The translations under genes were made by a program, and so were the position numbers. The notes under the pieces were generated by a model. It searched no databases and was not told the origin of the DNA. It was given only the letters and a program-made list of their open reading frames with translations. From a virus, in the IMG/VR virus record IMGVR_UViG_3300017917_002938, positions 62,001 to 126,000 of that record: DNA of 64,000 bases, one strand, 5' to 3'. Numbering within the stretch: position 1 is the stretch's first letter; each line of letters opens with the position of its first letter. Shown here one piece after another: positions 11,570 through 18,781 of this stretch.

Positions 11570-12582
11570 TGAGTTAGCGCCCTTTGCGTATCATATACGA
11601 ACGTTGGTGCAGTAGGTATCTTCCTAGAGTCAACAGTCGGATGTTTGGCTTTTAACCCGTTTAATAGATCTGACCATTGAGCAGATATCTTGTTCCAATT
11701 GAATCGAGTGTCAGCGTAGGCTTTTTGAAGTACCAAGTAATTACGGATTGATTCTTCTTTTACAATTGAAATAGCGTGATCTAATGCATGATAGAAGATA
11801 TTTGCATGCTCGTTTTTATCGGTAGATCCCTGATATTGAAAAGTCATGTTACCAGATGTGTCGATTAATCCACCCCAGCTAGGATGTACGCAGAATAGTT
11901 CAGCTGACATAGCCTCAATCAAGCTACGAGAATTACATTCTAACCAAGTAGATGGGTATGCAAATATATGACTTTTTGCAACTTGAGCTCTAACAACCTC
12001 GTTAGGTTGAAACCCGTGGTAGGTCATTTGTGGGTGATTACGAATTTTTTCGTACAAGGCTTCGTAATTTTTATCTGCCTCTTCCCATCCGTAGATTTTA
12101 AAACTAGAAAATACATGCAGATGAATATTCTTGTGCTTCTCTGCTAGTTTTTCAAATACTGGTACTAAAATATCAAGCCCACGTTGAGGGGTAGACGTAT
12201 AGATTAGATTAATTACGTCGTCGGGTTTGGTAAGCTCTTCCGTCTTAAAAATCTCAATCGGAGTTTCAATCACCTGACATGTAGAGTCGTATGGCACTCC
12301 TAAAAAGTCACGGTATCGATTGTATTGCCAATTACCGCAAAAAACTAACTTATGAAAACGCATTCGACTGTTAATATCTTTCAAGTGATTACACTCTGGG
12401 TCTTCTGGTAGGTCGTGTAACCAGTAGATACGAATTTTATCGTTTTCTATTTCTCTTACTCGAGAGCATATGATTTGGAAATCATCTGCTAGACCTTCAG
12501 GTAAACGTTCTGCTAGTTGACGTTTAACAGTCTCAGTTCCTCCTTGACTGTTCTTACTAATTTCGTTTTCTTCAAACGGCAT
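11566..12582 (-). CDS. Glycosyltransferase, GT4-like
   Basis: A 338-residue protein resembling family 4 glycosyltransferases: NLIYTSTPQRGLDILVPVFEKL marks the start of the nucleotide-binding domain, and AYPSTWLECNSRSLIEAMSAEL carries the E-x7-E motif. NSQGGTETVKRQL near the N-terminus is the acceptor-side glycine motif. GGAG lies before the ATG at 12582; an upstream in-frame TTG (12627) is an alternative. It likely transfers an activated sugar made by this operon to a host glycan, a virion protein or modified DNA; the acceptor is unknown. Confidence 0.82.
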   Translation of the reverse strand: MPFEENEISKNSQGGTETVKRQLAERLPEGLADDFQIICSRVREIENDKIRIYWLHDLPEDPECNHLKDINSRMRFHKLVFCGNWQYNRYRDFLGVPYDSTCQVIETPIEIFKTEELTKPDDVINLIYTSTPQRGLDILVPVFEKLAEKHKNIHLHVFSSFKIYGWEEADKNYEALYEKIRNHPQMTYHGFQPNEVVRAQVAKSHIFAYPSTWLECNSRSLIEAMSAELFCVHPSWGGLIDTSGNMTFQYQGSTDKNEHANIFYHALDHAISIVKEESIRNYLVLQKAYADTRFNWNKISAQWSDLLNGLKAKHPTVDSRKIPTAPTFVYDTQRALTQ

Positions 12583-13549
12583 CTTTTTCTCCAGCTTTTT
12601 GTTGATAATAATTCCAAGCACTTTCAATAATACCCTCTAGGTGATCATTATAGCTAAAATTCATTTCTTTTGCAAATAACGACCCGTCTGCTACAAGATG
12701 AGGTGGGTCGCCCGGCCTTGAAGGTTGTGCATGAACTACTATGGTCTTACCGGTTACTTTCTCAAATACTTCTTTTAATTTCTTGACCGATACACCATTG
12801 GATGTTCCTAGATTGTAGGTGTTGTGGATTGAGGGTAGAGGTGTTTCAACTGCTAGCATATGTGCTTCACAAATATCATGTACGTCAATGTAGTCTCTTG
12901 TACATGTACCATCAGGTGTTTCTGCTAGATCGGTACCATACACGTTAAAAGGCTCATCATAGTATGCAGCATGACATAGCTTTTGTAATACGTGAGAAGA
13001 GTCTAAATGATCACCACAATCTTCATCAGCACCTACTACATTAAAATATCTGAATACACAGGTAGGTATGTGATACGCATGTGATAATTCTTCTAGCACT
13101 GATTCAGCTATTAGTTTACTTCTACCGTAGGGATGAGGTGGAGCTAATGGGTGTTCTTCATTAATTAATTCAGACGTCTTACCGTAAACACCTGCAGTAG
13201 ATGAAAATACAAACTTACCTCGCCAACCAGACCGTAATAAATTATGAAACAAAGATATAGTTTGAGCAGAATTGTAAAAGTAATAGGATGCGGGTGCTCT
13301 AAAACTATCCGGTACGTTGGCTAATGCTGCTAGATGAAATACATTCTCAACTTCATAGGTTTTGCATGATGCTAGAAAAGATTCATCCTGTACATCACAA
13401 TAGTGTAAGAAGTCGACGTACTTATTAGCACGTCTATTTGTATCATGATCTACACCTATAACAATGCATTCAGGATATTTTTTCTTAACATGCTTGGCTA
13501 GCACTTTACCAATATATCCATTACATCCTGTTATCAATACTGATTTCAT
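12572..13549 (-). CDS. NAD-dependent sugar epimerase (GalE-like SDR)
   Basis: A 325-residue extended short-chain dehydrogenase. VLITGCNGYIGKVLAKH (4-20) is the Rossmann NAD motif, FSSTAGVYGK gives the Ser/Thr of the active site and YGRSK the catalytic Tyr-x3-Lys. CTRDYIDVHD matches UDP-glucose 4-epimerases. The exact sugar is not decidable. It overlaps both neighbours in the sugar operon. Confidence 0.88.
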   Translation of the reverse strand: MKSVLITGCNGYIGKVLAKHVKKKYPECIVIGVDHDTNRRANKYVDFLHYCDVQDESFLASCKTYEVENVFHLAALANVPDSFRAPASYYFYNSAQTISLFHNLLRSGWRGKFVFSSTAGVYGKTSELINEEHPLAPPHPYGRSKLIAESVLEELSHAYHIPTCVFRYFNVVGADEDCGDHLDSSHVLQKLCHAAYYDEPFNVYGTDLAETPDGTCTRDYIDVHDICEAHMLAVETPLPSIHNTYNLGTSNGVSVKKLKEVFEKVTGKTIVVHAQPSRPGDPPHLVADGSLFAKEMNFSYNDHLEGIIESAWNYYQQKAGEKDAV

Positions 13550-13956
13550 TGATTGTCCTTAATTCTATTTCTTAGTTCAGTCGTACTAAATCCATGATCT
13601 CGTTTATTGTAAACTATATCGATCATTTTATCCATACAAAAGTTTTTACCAGTGAAGTCCCTACCAACATAATCATCTCCTACAAATCTGACGTTAACGT
13701 CGCGTGAGCTTAGTATTTGAACAATCTCATGCTCGTAAGCATAAGGAATCACCTCATCAATGTACTTGATGGCTGATAGTTGAACGTATCGTTCATAGAG
13801 GGACTGTACGGGGGTGTTTTTTGTATCCCGTTCGAGTGCGGGATTGACTTGCAGGCCTGCAATCAGGTAATCACAATTACGTTTGCATTCAGCAAACATT
13901 AGAACATGACCGGCGTGACAAAGATCAAATGCACCAAAAGTAATACCAATTTTCAT
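13546..13956 (-). CDS. Cytidylyltransferase-like nucleotidyltransferase (TagD / HldE C-domain type)
   Basis: A 136-residue protein with GAFDLCHAGHVLMFAECKR (7-25), the G-x-FD-x-xHxGH motif of the TagD/HldE nucleotidyltransferase family, and a C-terminal FSTTELRNRI in place of ISTT-x2-I. It would join a nucleotide to a phosphorylated sugar, plausibly heptose 1-phosphate given gmhA and hddA in the same operon, but glycerol phosphate cannot be excluded. The ATG at 13956 overlaps the preceding stop (TAATATG arrangement). Confidence 0.85.
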   Translation of the reverse strand: MKIGITFGAFDLCHAGHVLMFAECKRNCDYLIAGLQVNPALERDTKNTPVQSLYERYVQLSAIKYIDEVIPYAYEHEIVQILSSRDVNVRFVGDDYVGRDFTGKNFCMDKMIDIVYNKRDHGFSTTELRNRIKDNQ

Positions 13957-13957
13957 A

Positions 13958-14236
13958 TTAAATATCAAACTTAACTTGTGTAATACTATCTAGGCGGAAT
14001 GATCTCCAGGATTCTTTTTCTAGATCATATACCGGTAAAGTTTCCTCACTAACTACTCGCTTTTTTTCAGAGGTAGATTCGGAAGGAATATTGATCATTA
14101 AATCTTCTTTCAACGTACAGCTCATTACTCTCTCTGTACCATCTTTTTTAGTGAATGTAATCTCCACCGGGCCCATTTTTAACATATCGGTAAGCCACTT
14201 ACGACCTTCAGGTGTATTAAATTCGTTTGATGTCAT
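13958..14236 (-). CDS. WYL_2/DUF2693-like small protein
   Basis: About 92 residues. EFNTPEGRKWLTDMLKMGPVEITFTKKDG and the end LPVYDLEKESWRSFRLDSITQV resemble the SH3-like beta-barrel family DUF2693 (WYL_2), seen in many phages, function unknown. An alternative ATG 15 nt upstream lies in the T tract of a terminator hairpin, so I prefer the inner ATG. It is the first gene after that hairpin. Confidence 0.72.
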   Translation of the reverse strand: MTSNEFNTPEGRKWLTDMLKMGPVEITFTKKDGTERVMSCTLKEDLMINIPSESTSEKKRVVSEETLPVYDLEKESWRSFRLDSITQVKFDI

Positions 14237-14251
14237 AATATTGTATTCCAT

Positions 14252-14278
14252 AAAAAGAGAGGGGCGCAAAGCCCCTCT
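14252..14278 (-). terminator. Intrinsic terminator
   Basis: On the minus strand an 8-bp stem AGAGGGGC/GCCCCTCT with loop TTTGC is followed by C and five Ts. It ends the HTH gene transcript and lies directly before the next start codon, so partial read-through would set expression of the sugar operon. Confidence 0.85.
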
Positions 14279-14311
14279 TAAAGACCCACTCGAGGGGATT
14301 AGGTTCTTAGA

Positions 14312-14563
14312 TTAGAGACCTAGAGCGAGTGCACGGTAACCAGCAGCAATTACGCTACGTGAAGGAGTACCTAGACGGTACTTGTTAGTTACGCGACCTT
14401 TAGTATCTACATGACGGTTCAAGTAGATTGGTAGCCCGTCTTCCATACGAAGGTTAGAAACAACCTTTGAAGGAGATGCAATATTGAACTGTGCCTTGAT
14501 CTGCTTAGCAGTCAGTTGTTGACCGTTAAAAAATGCCTTGCGCAGTTTAGCTTTCTGAGTCAT
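14312..14563 (-). CDS. Small HTH DNA-binding protein
   Basis: An 83-residue basic protein. LTAKQIKAQFNIASPSKVVSNLR (17-39) reads as a helix-turn-helix and is followed by a beta-wing-like DGLPIYLN. Such proteins are frequent in large phages and are assumed to be transcriptional regulators. AAAGGAA precedes the ATG and a promoter lies at 14607-14635. Confidence 0.75.
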   Translation of the reverse strand: MTQKAKLRKAFFNGQQLTAKQIKAQFNIASPSKVVSNLRMEDGLPIYLNRHVDTKGRVTNKYRLGTPSRSVIAAGYRALALGL

Positions 14564-14606
14564 AATATTCCTTTCAAGTTAAAAAATGTCGACTAACGAC
14601 TCTATA

Positions 14607-14635
14607 ATTGTAAACAAACTAATAATCGAAATCCA
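14607..14635 (-). promoter_or_regulatory. Early-type promoter for the HTH gene
   Basis: TGGATT (14630-14635), 17 nt, TACAAT (14607-14612), minus strand, 44 nt upstream of the HTH start codon. Confidence 0.7.
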
Positions 14636-14647
14636 CTCCACCTGAAC

Positions 14648-14833
14648 TTATCCTACTTTCTGAATTGTGTAGGATTCTTTGGCGCATTTAATAGTGCGAT
14701 TGTTAACTTGCAAAACGTAGTAAGCCCTACCTTCAATGGTATCTTCATTAATAATATCACCTTTGATGGTTTCGCTATTGTAGCGATTCTTTAACGTGAC
14801 ATTAAATACACGTTTAAAAGTATGCTTTTTCAT
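14648..14833 (-). CDS. Hypothetical protein, 61 aa
   Basis: A small beta-rich basic protein (MKKHTFKRVFNVTLKNRYNS). It overlaps the resolvase gene by 4 nt (ATGA), which supports coupled translation. No family is recognised. Confidence 0.6.
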   Translation of the reverse strand: MKKHTFKRVFNVTLKNRYNSETIKGDIINEDTIEGRAYYVLQVNNRTIKCAKESYTIQKVG

Positions 14834-15378
14834 TTTGAATAAGTTAGTCCAGCTTTTATTACAAAGTAGCTATCGATTACGTCAGATACAGGATTTGATA
14901 CTGACCTTGATAATTGTAATCTATCTCTTATGTTAAATCCAGTTTCCTGAATGAACATTTGTTCCATGACTTCTTTTTTAGAGTTACCCTTACCGGTAGC
15001 TGCTTTTTTTACGACTGTCGGAGGAATGGTAGTATAGGTTACGTTACTTTTCCACAAGTTGTATTTTAGTATTCCACAGTTCTCAGCAATATTAAATACT
15101 CTCCCTGTTGATGCAAAGGAATAATCTTCGATAAAGATATGTTCAGGGGAATGTTCGTAAAGTAGGTTTAGTATCCACGTAGAGATAAAATGATATCTCA
15201 TCATGTCGTTACTTTCATAGTCTTCGATCATAGTACCCTCTAGTTGACCGAAAACACCTTGTAATTTTTTTTGTTTTGTTAGGTAATAAAATTTACAACC
15301 ATTAAAGTTAAACTCATCACCCTCAAAATAACATACTGCTGGAGATGTTAGAGATAGATCAATTCCTAAAACCTTCAT
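14830..15378 (-). CDS. RuvC-like Holliday junction resolvase / RNase H-fold nuclease
   Basis: About 182 residues with RuvC-type acidic motifs: VLGIDLSLTSPAV (first Asp), FIEDYSFAS (Glu, near 90), GKGNSKKEVM and the C-terminal NPVSDVIDSYF (two Asp). It probably resolves branched DNA before packaging, in place of T4 endonuclease VII. The ATG at 15378 is preferred because AGGAG lies 9 nt upstream; the ATG two codons earlier is very close to it. Confidence 0.82.
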   Translation of the reverse strand: MKVLGIDLSLTSPAVCYFEGDEFNFNGCKFYYLTKQKKLQGVFGQLEGTMIEDYESNDMMRYHFISTWILNLLYEHSPEHIFIEDYSFASTGRVFNIAENCGILKYNLWKSNVTYTTIPPTVVKKAATGKGNSKKEVMEQMFIQETGFNIRDRLQLSRSVSNPVSDVIDSYFVIKAGLTYSK

Positions 15379-15529
15379 TATCATCTTCTCCTATTTCATC
15401 ACCATCTTCATCAAATTCAATTACAACATCAGATCCACAATAAGGGCAAAACGCCACTACATCCTCTGTTTCATGTAATGATATTACGTCAAATTCTGCA
15501 TCACATTCGTAACAATGAATTATGTCCAT
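15359..15529 (-). CDS. Zinc-ribbon protein, 56 aa
   Basis: A short protein with two CxxC pairs (HCYECD at 5-10 and FCPYCGSD at 27-34) and an acidic tail, so a zinc ribbon. GAGGAAAAAAC precedes the ATG. It overlaps the deaminase gene by 10 nt and the resolvase gene by about 20 nt. A protein- or nucleic-acid-binding adapter is likely. Confidence 0.75.
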   Translation of the reverse strand: MDIIHCYECDAEFDVISLHETEDVVAFCPYCGSDVVIEFDEDGDEIGEDDNEGFRN

Positions 15530-16011
15530 GTTTTTTCCTCTAGTTGAGTTACTGTTAATCCCGCACTATGTAGCAACTGTATACCAGATTCATCCCTATA
15601 GTTAGATCCATAATATACTCTTTTGATCCCTGATTGAAGGATTAGTTTAGAACATTCTACACAGGGAGCATGTGTGATAAAGATATCTGCTCCATCTGAA
15701 CTATTATTTGTGCGGGCTAATTTGGCTATGGCATTTGCTTCTGCGTGTATTACTTCAGGTTTTGTTTTTAAATTAAAAGGTTTACCGTCTGAATCCTCAT
15801 ACTGCCATTCTTTATTATTAATGTTCCATTCGTTGGCATACTCTCTATCTTCACACTCATTATCCATACCTGAAGGCATGCCGTTATACCCAAATGATAT
15901 TATATTGTGATCTTTTACGATCACGGCACCTACTTTAAGTCTTTGGGCATGAGATAAAAAAGAGGTGGACTTGGCCACCTCCATAAAAAACTTTAAAAAT
16001 TTAAATTTCAT
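15520..16011 (-). CDS. cd: dCMP deaminase
   Basis: A 163-residue zinc-dependent deaminase. IHAEANAIAKLAR (about 88-100) has the catalytic His and Glu and APCVECSKLIL (about 114-124) the two zinc cysteines; GYNGMPSG is the substrate-site loop. It makes dUMP for thymidylate synthesis and fits with ThyX and NrdAB nearby. Confidence 0.92.
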   Translation of the reverse strand: MKFKFLKFFMEVAKSTSFLSHAQRLKVGAVIVKDHNIISFGYNGMPSGMDNECEDREYANEWNINNKEWQYEDSDGKPFNLKTKPEVIHAEANAIAKLARTNNSSDGADIFITHAPCVECSKLILQSGIKRVYYGSNYRDESGIQLLHSAGLTVTQLEEKTWT

Positions 16012-16247
16012 CTTACAATTAAAAGTAATGCTTTTGCACAGTCAATAATGTATTGTTTTGTTTCATCATCTTCTAAAATTTCGCCGTTAGCTCTAATATC
16101 TCTTATTTGTTGAATATTAAAAACAAATTCTTCGCTATTGATAATACCTTTTCTAAAGGACTCAGCGGTATCGAGTAAGTCTTTAGCAAGATTTGCGGCA
16201 GGAGTTGAACCTTCAGCGCGAGATTTTAATTCTTCATAAAATGACAT
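16008..16247 (-). CDS. Hypothetical helical protein, 79 aa
   Basis: A mostly helical, acidic protein (MSFYEELKSRAEGSTPAANL). It overlaps the deaminase gene by 4 nt. No family is recognised. Confidence 0.6.
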   Translation of the reverse strand: MSFYEELKSRAEGSTPAANLAKDLLDTAESFRKGIINSEEFVFNIQQIRDIRANGEILEDDETKQYIIDCAKALLLIVR

Positions 16248-16250
16248 AAT

Positions 16251-16445
16251 TTAGTCCTTACGATTTGATTTCTTAAAATAACTACACCATCCGTCTGGAG
16301 ATATGACACCAGATACTGCGGAACATCCATTGGGAGGTCTCCACATTGTGCATTCCGAGCAGTGCTCACTACCCTTAGGTTTTGACTGATATTTTGCTTC
16401 TACCTTAGAGTCTTTTTCTTCGTTAAATTGAGTGTATGATTTCAT
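16251..16445 (-). CDS. Small cysteine protein, HiPIP-like pattern
   Basis: A 64-residue protein with CSECTMWRPPNGC, then GWC, which follows the C-x2-C...C...GWC...F pattern of high-potential iron-sulfur-like proteins found in many phages. It starts MKSYTQFNEE, like the capsid-targeting sequence of T4 internal proteins, so it may be packaged. Function is unproven. Confidence 0.6.
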   Translation of the reverse strand: MKSYTQFNEEKDSKVEAKYQSKPKGSEHCSECTMWRPPNGCSAVSGVISPDGWCSYFKKSNRKD

Positions 16446-16449
16446 TATA

Positions 16450-17172
16450 TCATCTTTCTATAATTTTTGCAAGTCCTAATTTTTTAAATAATGACAGCCA
16501 AAACCATCCTATGTCAATCTCCCACCACTTCTGCGACAGCTTTGGATTAGCTGGAGAACTGTGATGATTGTTATGTAGTTCCTCACCACCAATTAACAAA
16601 CCGAAAGGTATAATGTTAGTAGATTTATCTTTTGTATCGGTATTCCTATAACCAAACCAATGTCCTACACCGTTTACGACGCCAGCAGCCCAGAACGGAA
16701 TCCATATCATTTGAATGCCCCAGATCAAGGCACCAATCCAACCAAAGAGGGCGAGGTTGAGCAAAAGGAGAATGCCAACGCCAAGTCTGGAGTGAGGAGT
16801 GTATACGTTGTGCTCCACCCAATCAGAAGGAGTACCACGGCCATATGAATTAACCATATCTTTATCTTTTGCTGCTTCATGATACAAAAACGCTCCTTTG
16901 AACAATACTGTTTTTATACCAAACAAAACCGGGGAGTGTGGGTCTCCCTCAACATCGGTTTTTTGGTGGTGCTTACGGTGAACTGCTACCCACTCTTTCG
17001 TTATTTGCCCTGTGGTGAGCCAAAGCCAGAACCTCATAAAGTGTTCAAGTGGTTTTGAAAACTCAATACCCATATGGGCTTGACCTCTATGCAAGAATAG
17101 AGTAACACACACAATAGTAATGTGTGTACATACGAGTAGGTAAATTAGTTCTGTCAAGCCGCTTTCCCCCAT
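16450..17172 (-). CDS. Fatty acid desaturase (delta-9 acyl type)
   Basis: A 240-residue membrane di-iron desaturase. The three histidine boxes are present: HRGQAH (near 29), HRKHHQ (near 65) and HNNHH (near 200). Long hydrophobic segments lie at the N-terminus and around LLLLNLALFGWIGALIWGIQ-like residues. It would introduce a double bond in acyl chains of host membrane lipids. The start is unsure: ATG at 17172 or TTG at 17157, which overlaps the nrdB stop codon and has GGGGGA upstream. Confidence 0.88.
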   Translation of the reverse strand: MGESGLTELIYLLVCTHITIVCVTLFLHRGQAHMGIEFSKPLEHFMRFWLWLTTGQITKEWVAVHRKHHQKTDVEGDPHSPVLFGIKTVLFKGAFLYHEAAKDKDMVNSYGRGTPSDWVEHNVYTPHSRLGVGILLLLNLALFGWIGALIWGIQMIWIPFWAAGVVNGVGHWFGYRNTDTKDKSTNIIPFGLLIGGEELHNNHHSSPANPKLSQKWWEIDIGWFWLSLFKKLGLAKIIER

Positions 17173-18140
17173 ACATCTGACCAATTGCCCGATAGTGCTC
17201 CTTTGGCATAGTCAGTGGCACGATTTTCAAAAAAGTTAGTATGAGTAGGAGCATTAATCATTTCTTCAACCCAAGGCAGTGGGTTCTTTTTAACTTTAAA
17301 GATACCTTTAAGACCGAGAGAAATAAGACGTCTGTCAGCAATATATCTGATGTACTGCTTTACATCGGCTGGCGTAAGGTCAGGCATATCACCCATCTTG
17401 AATGCTAGATCAATAAATTTATCTTCTAAGTCTACCATTCTTTCGGCGATGGTATAAATCTTACCTTTTAATTCATCGTTCCAAATCTCTCTATTTTCTT
17501 CAATGTACGTACGGAACAGTTTAATCATGTTCTCGGCATGCATAGTCTCATCAACGATAGACCAGGTAACTATCTGACCCATTCCCTTCATCAATCCGTG
17601 ACGAGGAAAGTTAAGTAACATAATAAATGAACTAAACAGTTGCATACCCTCGGTAAATGCTGAAAAGACCGCAATATGAGTAGCAGTATTCTCTTTCGTA
17701 GTGTTCTTCGATGATATGTCGGTCACGTAGTCATGTTTGTTCTTCATTTCCTCATATTCAAGAAACTCATTATAGGTTGTTTCCGGTAACCCCAGAGTCT
17801 CAATCAGATGAGAGTACGCTGCGATATGTAAAGCTTCTCTCGCTGCAAACCCCATCAACATCATTCTTATTTCCGGTTGTGGGAAGTAAGGTAAGTAGTT
17901 CTTGACGTATCCCCCCGCTACATCTACATCCCCTTGTGTGAAGAATCGAAAAATGTGCGTTAGAAATTGCTTCTGAGCTGGTGTAAGGCGACGTTTCCAA
18001 TCTTTTTCATCCTCTAACATAGGTACTTCTGTATGTAACCAGTGTGCTTGTTCATGCTTAAGCCACGCATCATATGCCCATGGGTAATGAAAAGGTTTAA
18101 AGCTGTTTCTTTCGTCGGTTACTCTTACTTTTGATATCAT
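17154..18140 (-). CDS. nrdB: Ribonucleotide reductase class I, beta subunit
   Basis: A 328-residue radical-generating subunit. EALHIAAYSHLIETLGL contains the iron ligands Glu and His and the Tyr that carries the radical, and VDETMHAENM supplies further ligands near residue 197. It partners NrdA encoded upstream. A 9-nt gap separates it from the preceding gene and it overlaps the desaturase start. Confidence 0.94.
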   Translation of the reverse strand: MISKVRVTDERNSFKPFHYPWAYDAWLKHEQAHWLHTEVPMLEDEKDWKRRLTPAQKQFLTHIFRFFTQGDVDVAGGYVKNYLPYFPQPEIRMMLMGFAAREALHIAAYSHLIETLGLPETTYNEFLEYEEMKNKHDYVTDISSKNTTKENTATHIAVFSAFTEGMQLFSSFIMLLNFPRHGLMKGMGQIVTWSIVDETMHAENMIKLFRTYIEENREIWNDELKGKIYTIAERMVDLEDKFIDLAFKMGDMPDLTPADVKQYIRYIADRRLISLGLKGIFKVKKNPLPWVEEMINAPTHTNFFENRATDYAKGALSGNWSDVWGKAA

Positions 18141-18149
18141 TTACTATCC

Positions 18150-18662
18150 TTATTTTATTGGCCAATGTTTATTAAATTTTTCAAAATAAAACATTAATTC
18201 TTCTTTCTCATCATCATAGTACTCACCGACATAATCTGATTTGACACGTGCATGAATATTTTCACACATAGCAACCAAGGTAATATTATTTCTGATATAG
18301 CCCCAATTGTAGAGAACGTCAAGCATCCATTTCCAATTGCCACCTCGAATGATACCTGCTTCCACTAATACTAGATGTTGGTATGGTCTAATATCTCCTG
18401 ATTGCATAACCATCTTCTTAATATATTGATCAGGTTCTTCATCTGGATATGTTACCTCTACAGGGATGATTGATAACATTTCTCCTCGCCTACTCCAACT
18501 ATGTGCAAGATGCATAGCAACTGTTGCTGAGTAATCAGGAGATGCCATAATCACAGCAGTAGTACTAGGATCAAAGTTGGAGCTATCAACAATAGTTTCT
18601 AATCGTTGTATCAGCTCCCACTCTTTCTCTCTGGTAATAAAGTGCAGTGGTCTTCTGGTCAT
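18150..18662 (-). CDS. Hypothetical protein, phosphoribosyltransferase-like pattern
   Basis: A 170-residue alpha/beta protein. TTAVIMASPDYSATVAMHLAHSW and HLVLVEAGIIRGGNWKWMLDVL resemble, loosely, the core of phosphoribosyltransferase folds, but the acidic PRPP motif is not clear. It lies between nrdA and nrdB, which suggests a nucleotide-related role. Low certainty on function. Confidence 0.6.
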   Translation of the reverse strand: MTRRPLHFITREKEWELIQRLETIVDSSNFDPSTTAVIMASPDYSATVAMHLAHSWSRRGEMLSIIPVEVTYPDEEPDQYIKKMVMQSGDIRPYQHLVLVEAGIIRGGNWKWMLDVLYNWGYIRNNITLVAMCENIHARVKSDYVGEYYDDEKEELMFYFEKFNKHWPIK

Positions 18663-18781
18663 TTTTTATCTTGATACTTAACAGCGTGTACTAAGCCACC
18701 GTAAAATAGGCCTGTTATAATAATAGCCATAGGTGGTACAACAAATACCATGTAAAACAAAAAAACTATCTTCCAAATCAT
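18659..18781 (-). CDS. Single-pass membrane peptide, 40 aa
   Basis: A 40-residue peptide dominated by hydrophobic residues (IVFLFYMVFVVPPMAIIITG). Its ATG overlaps the nrdA stop (ATGA) and its stop overlaps the next start (ATGA), so it is coupled on both sides. It could be an inner-membrane anchor or a small inhibitor. No family known. Confidence 0.6.
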   Translation of the reverse strand: MIWKIVFLFYMVFVVPPMAIIITGLFYGGLVHAVKYQDKK

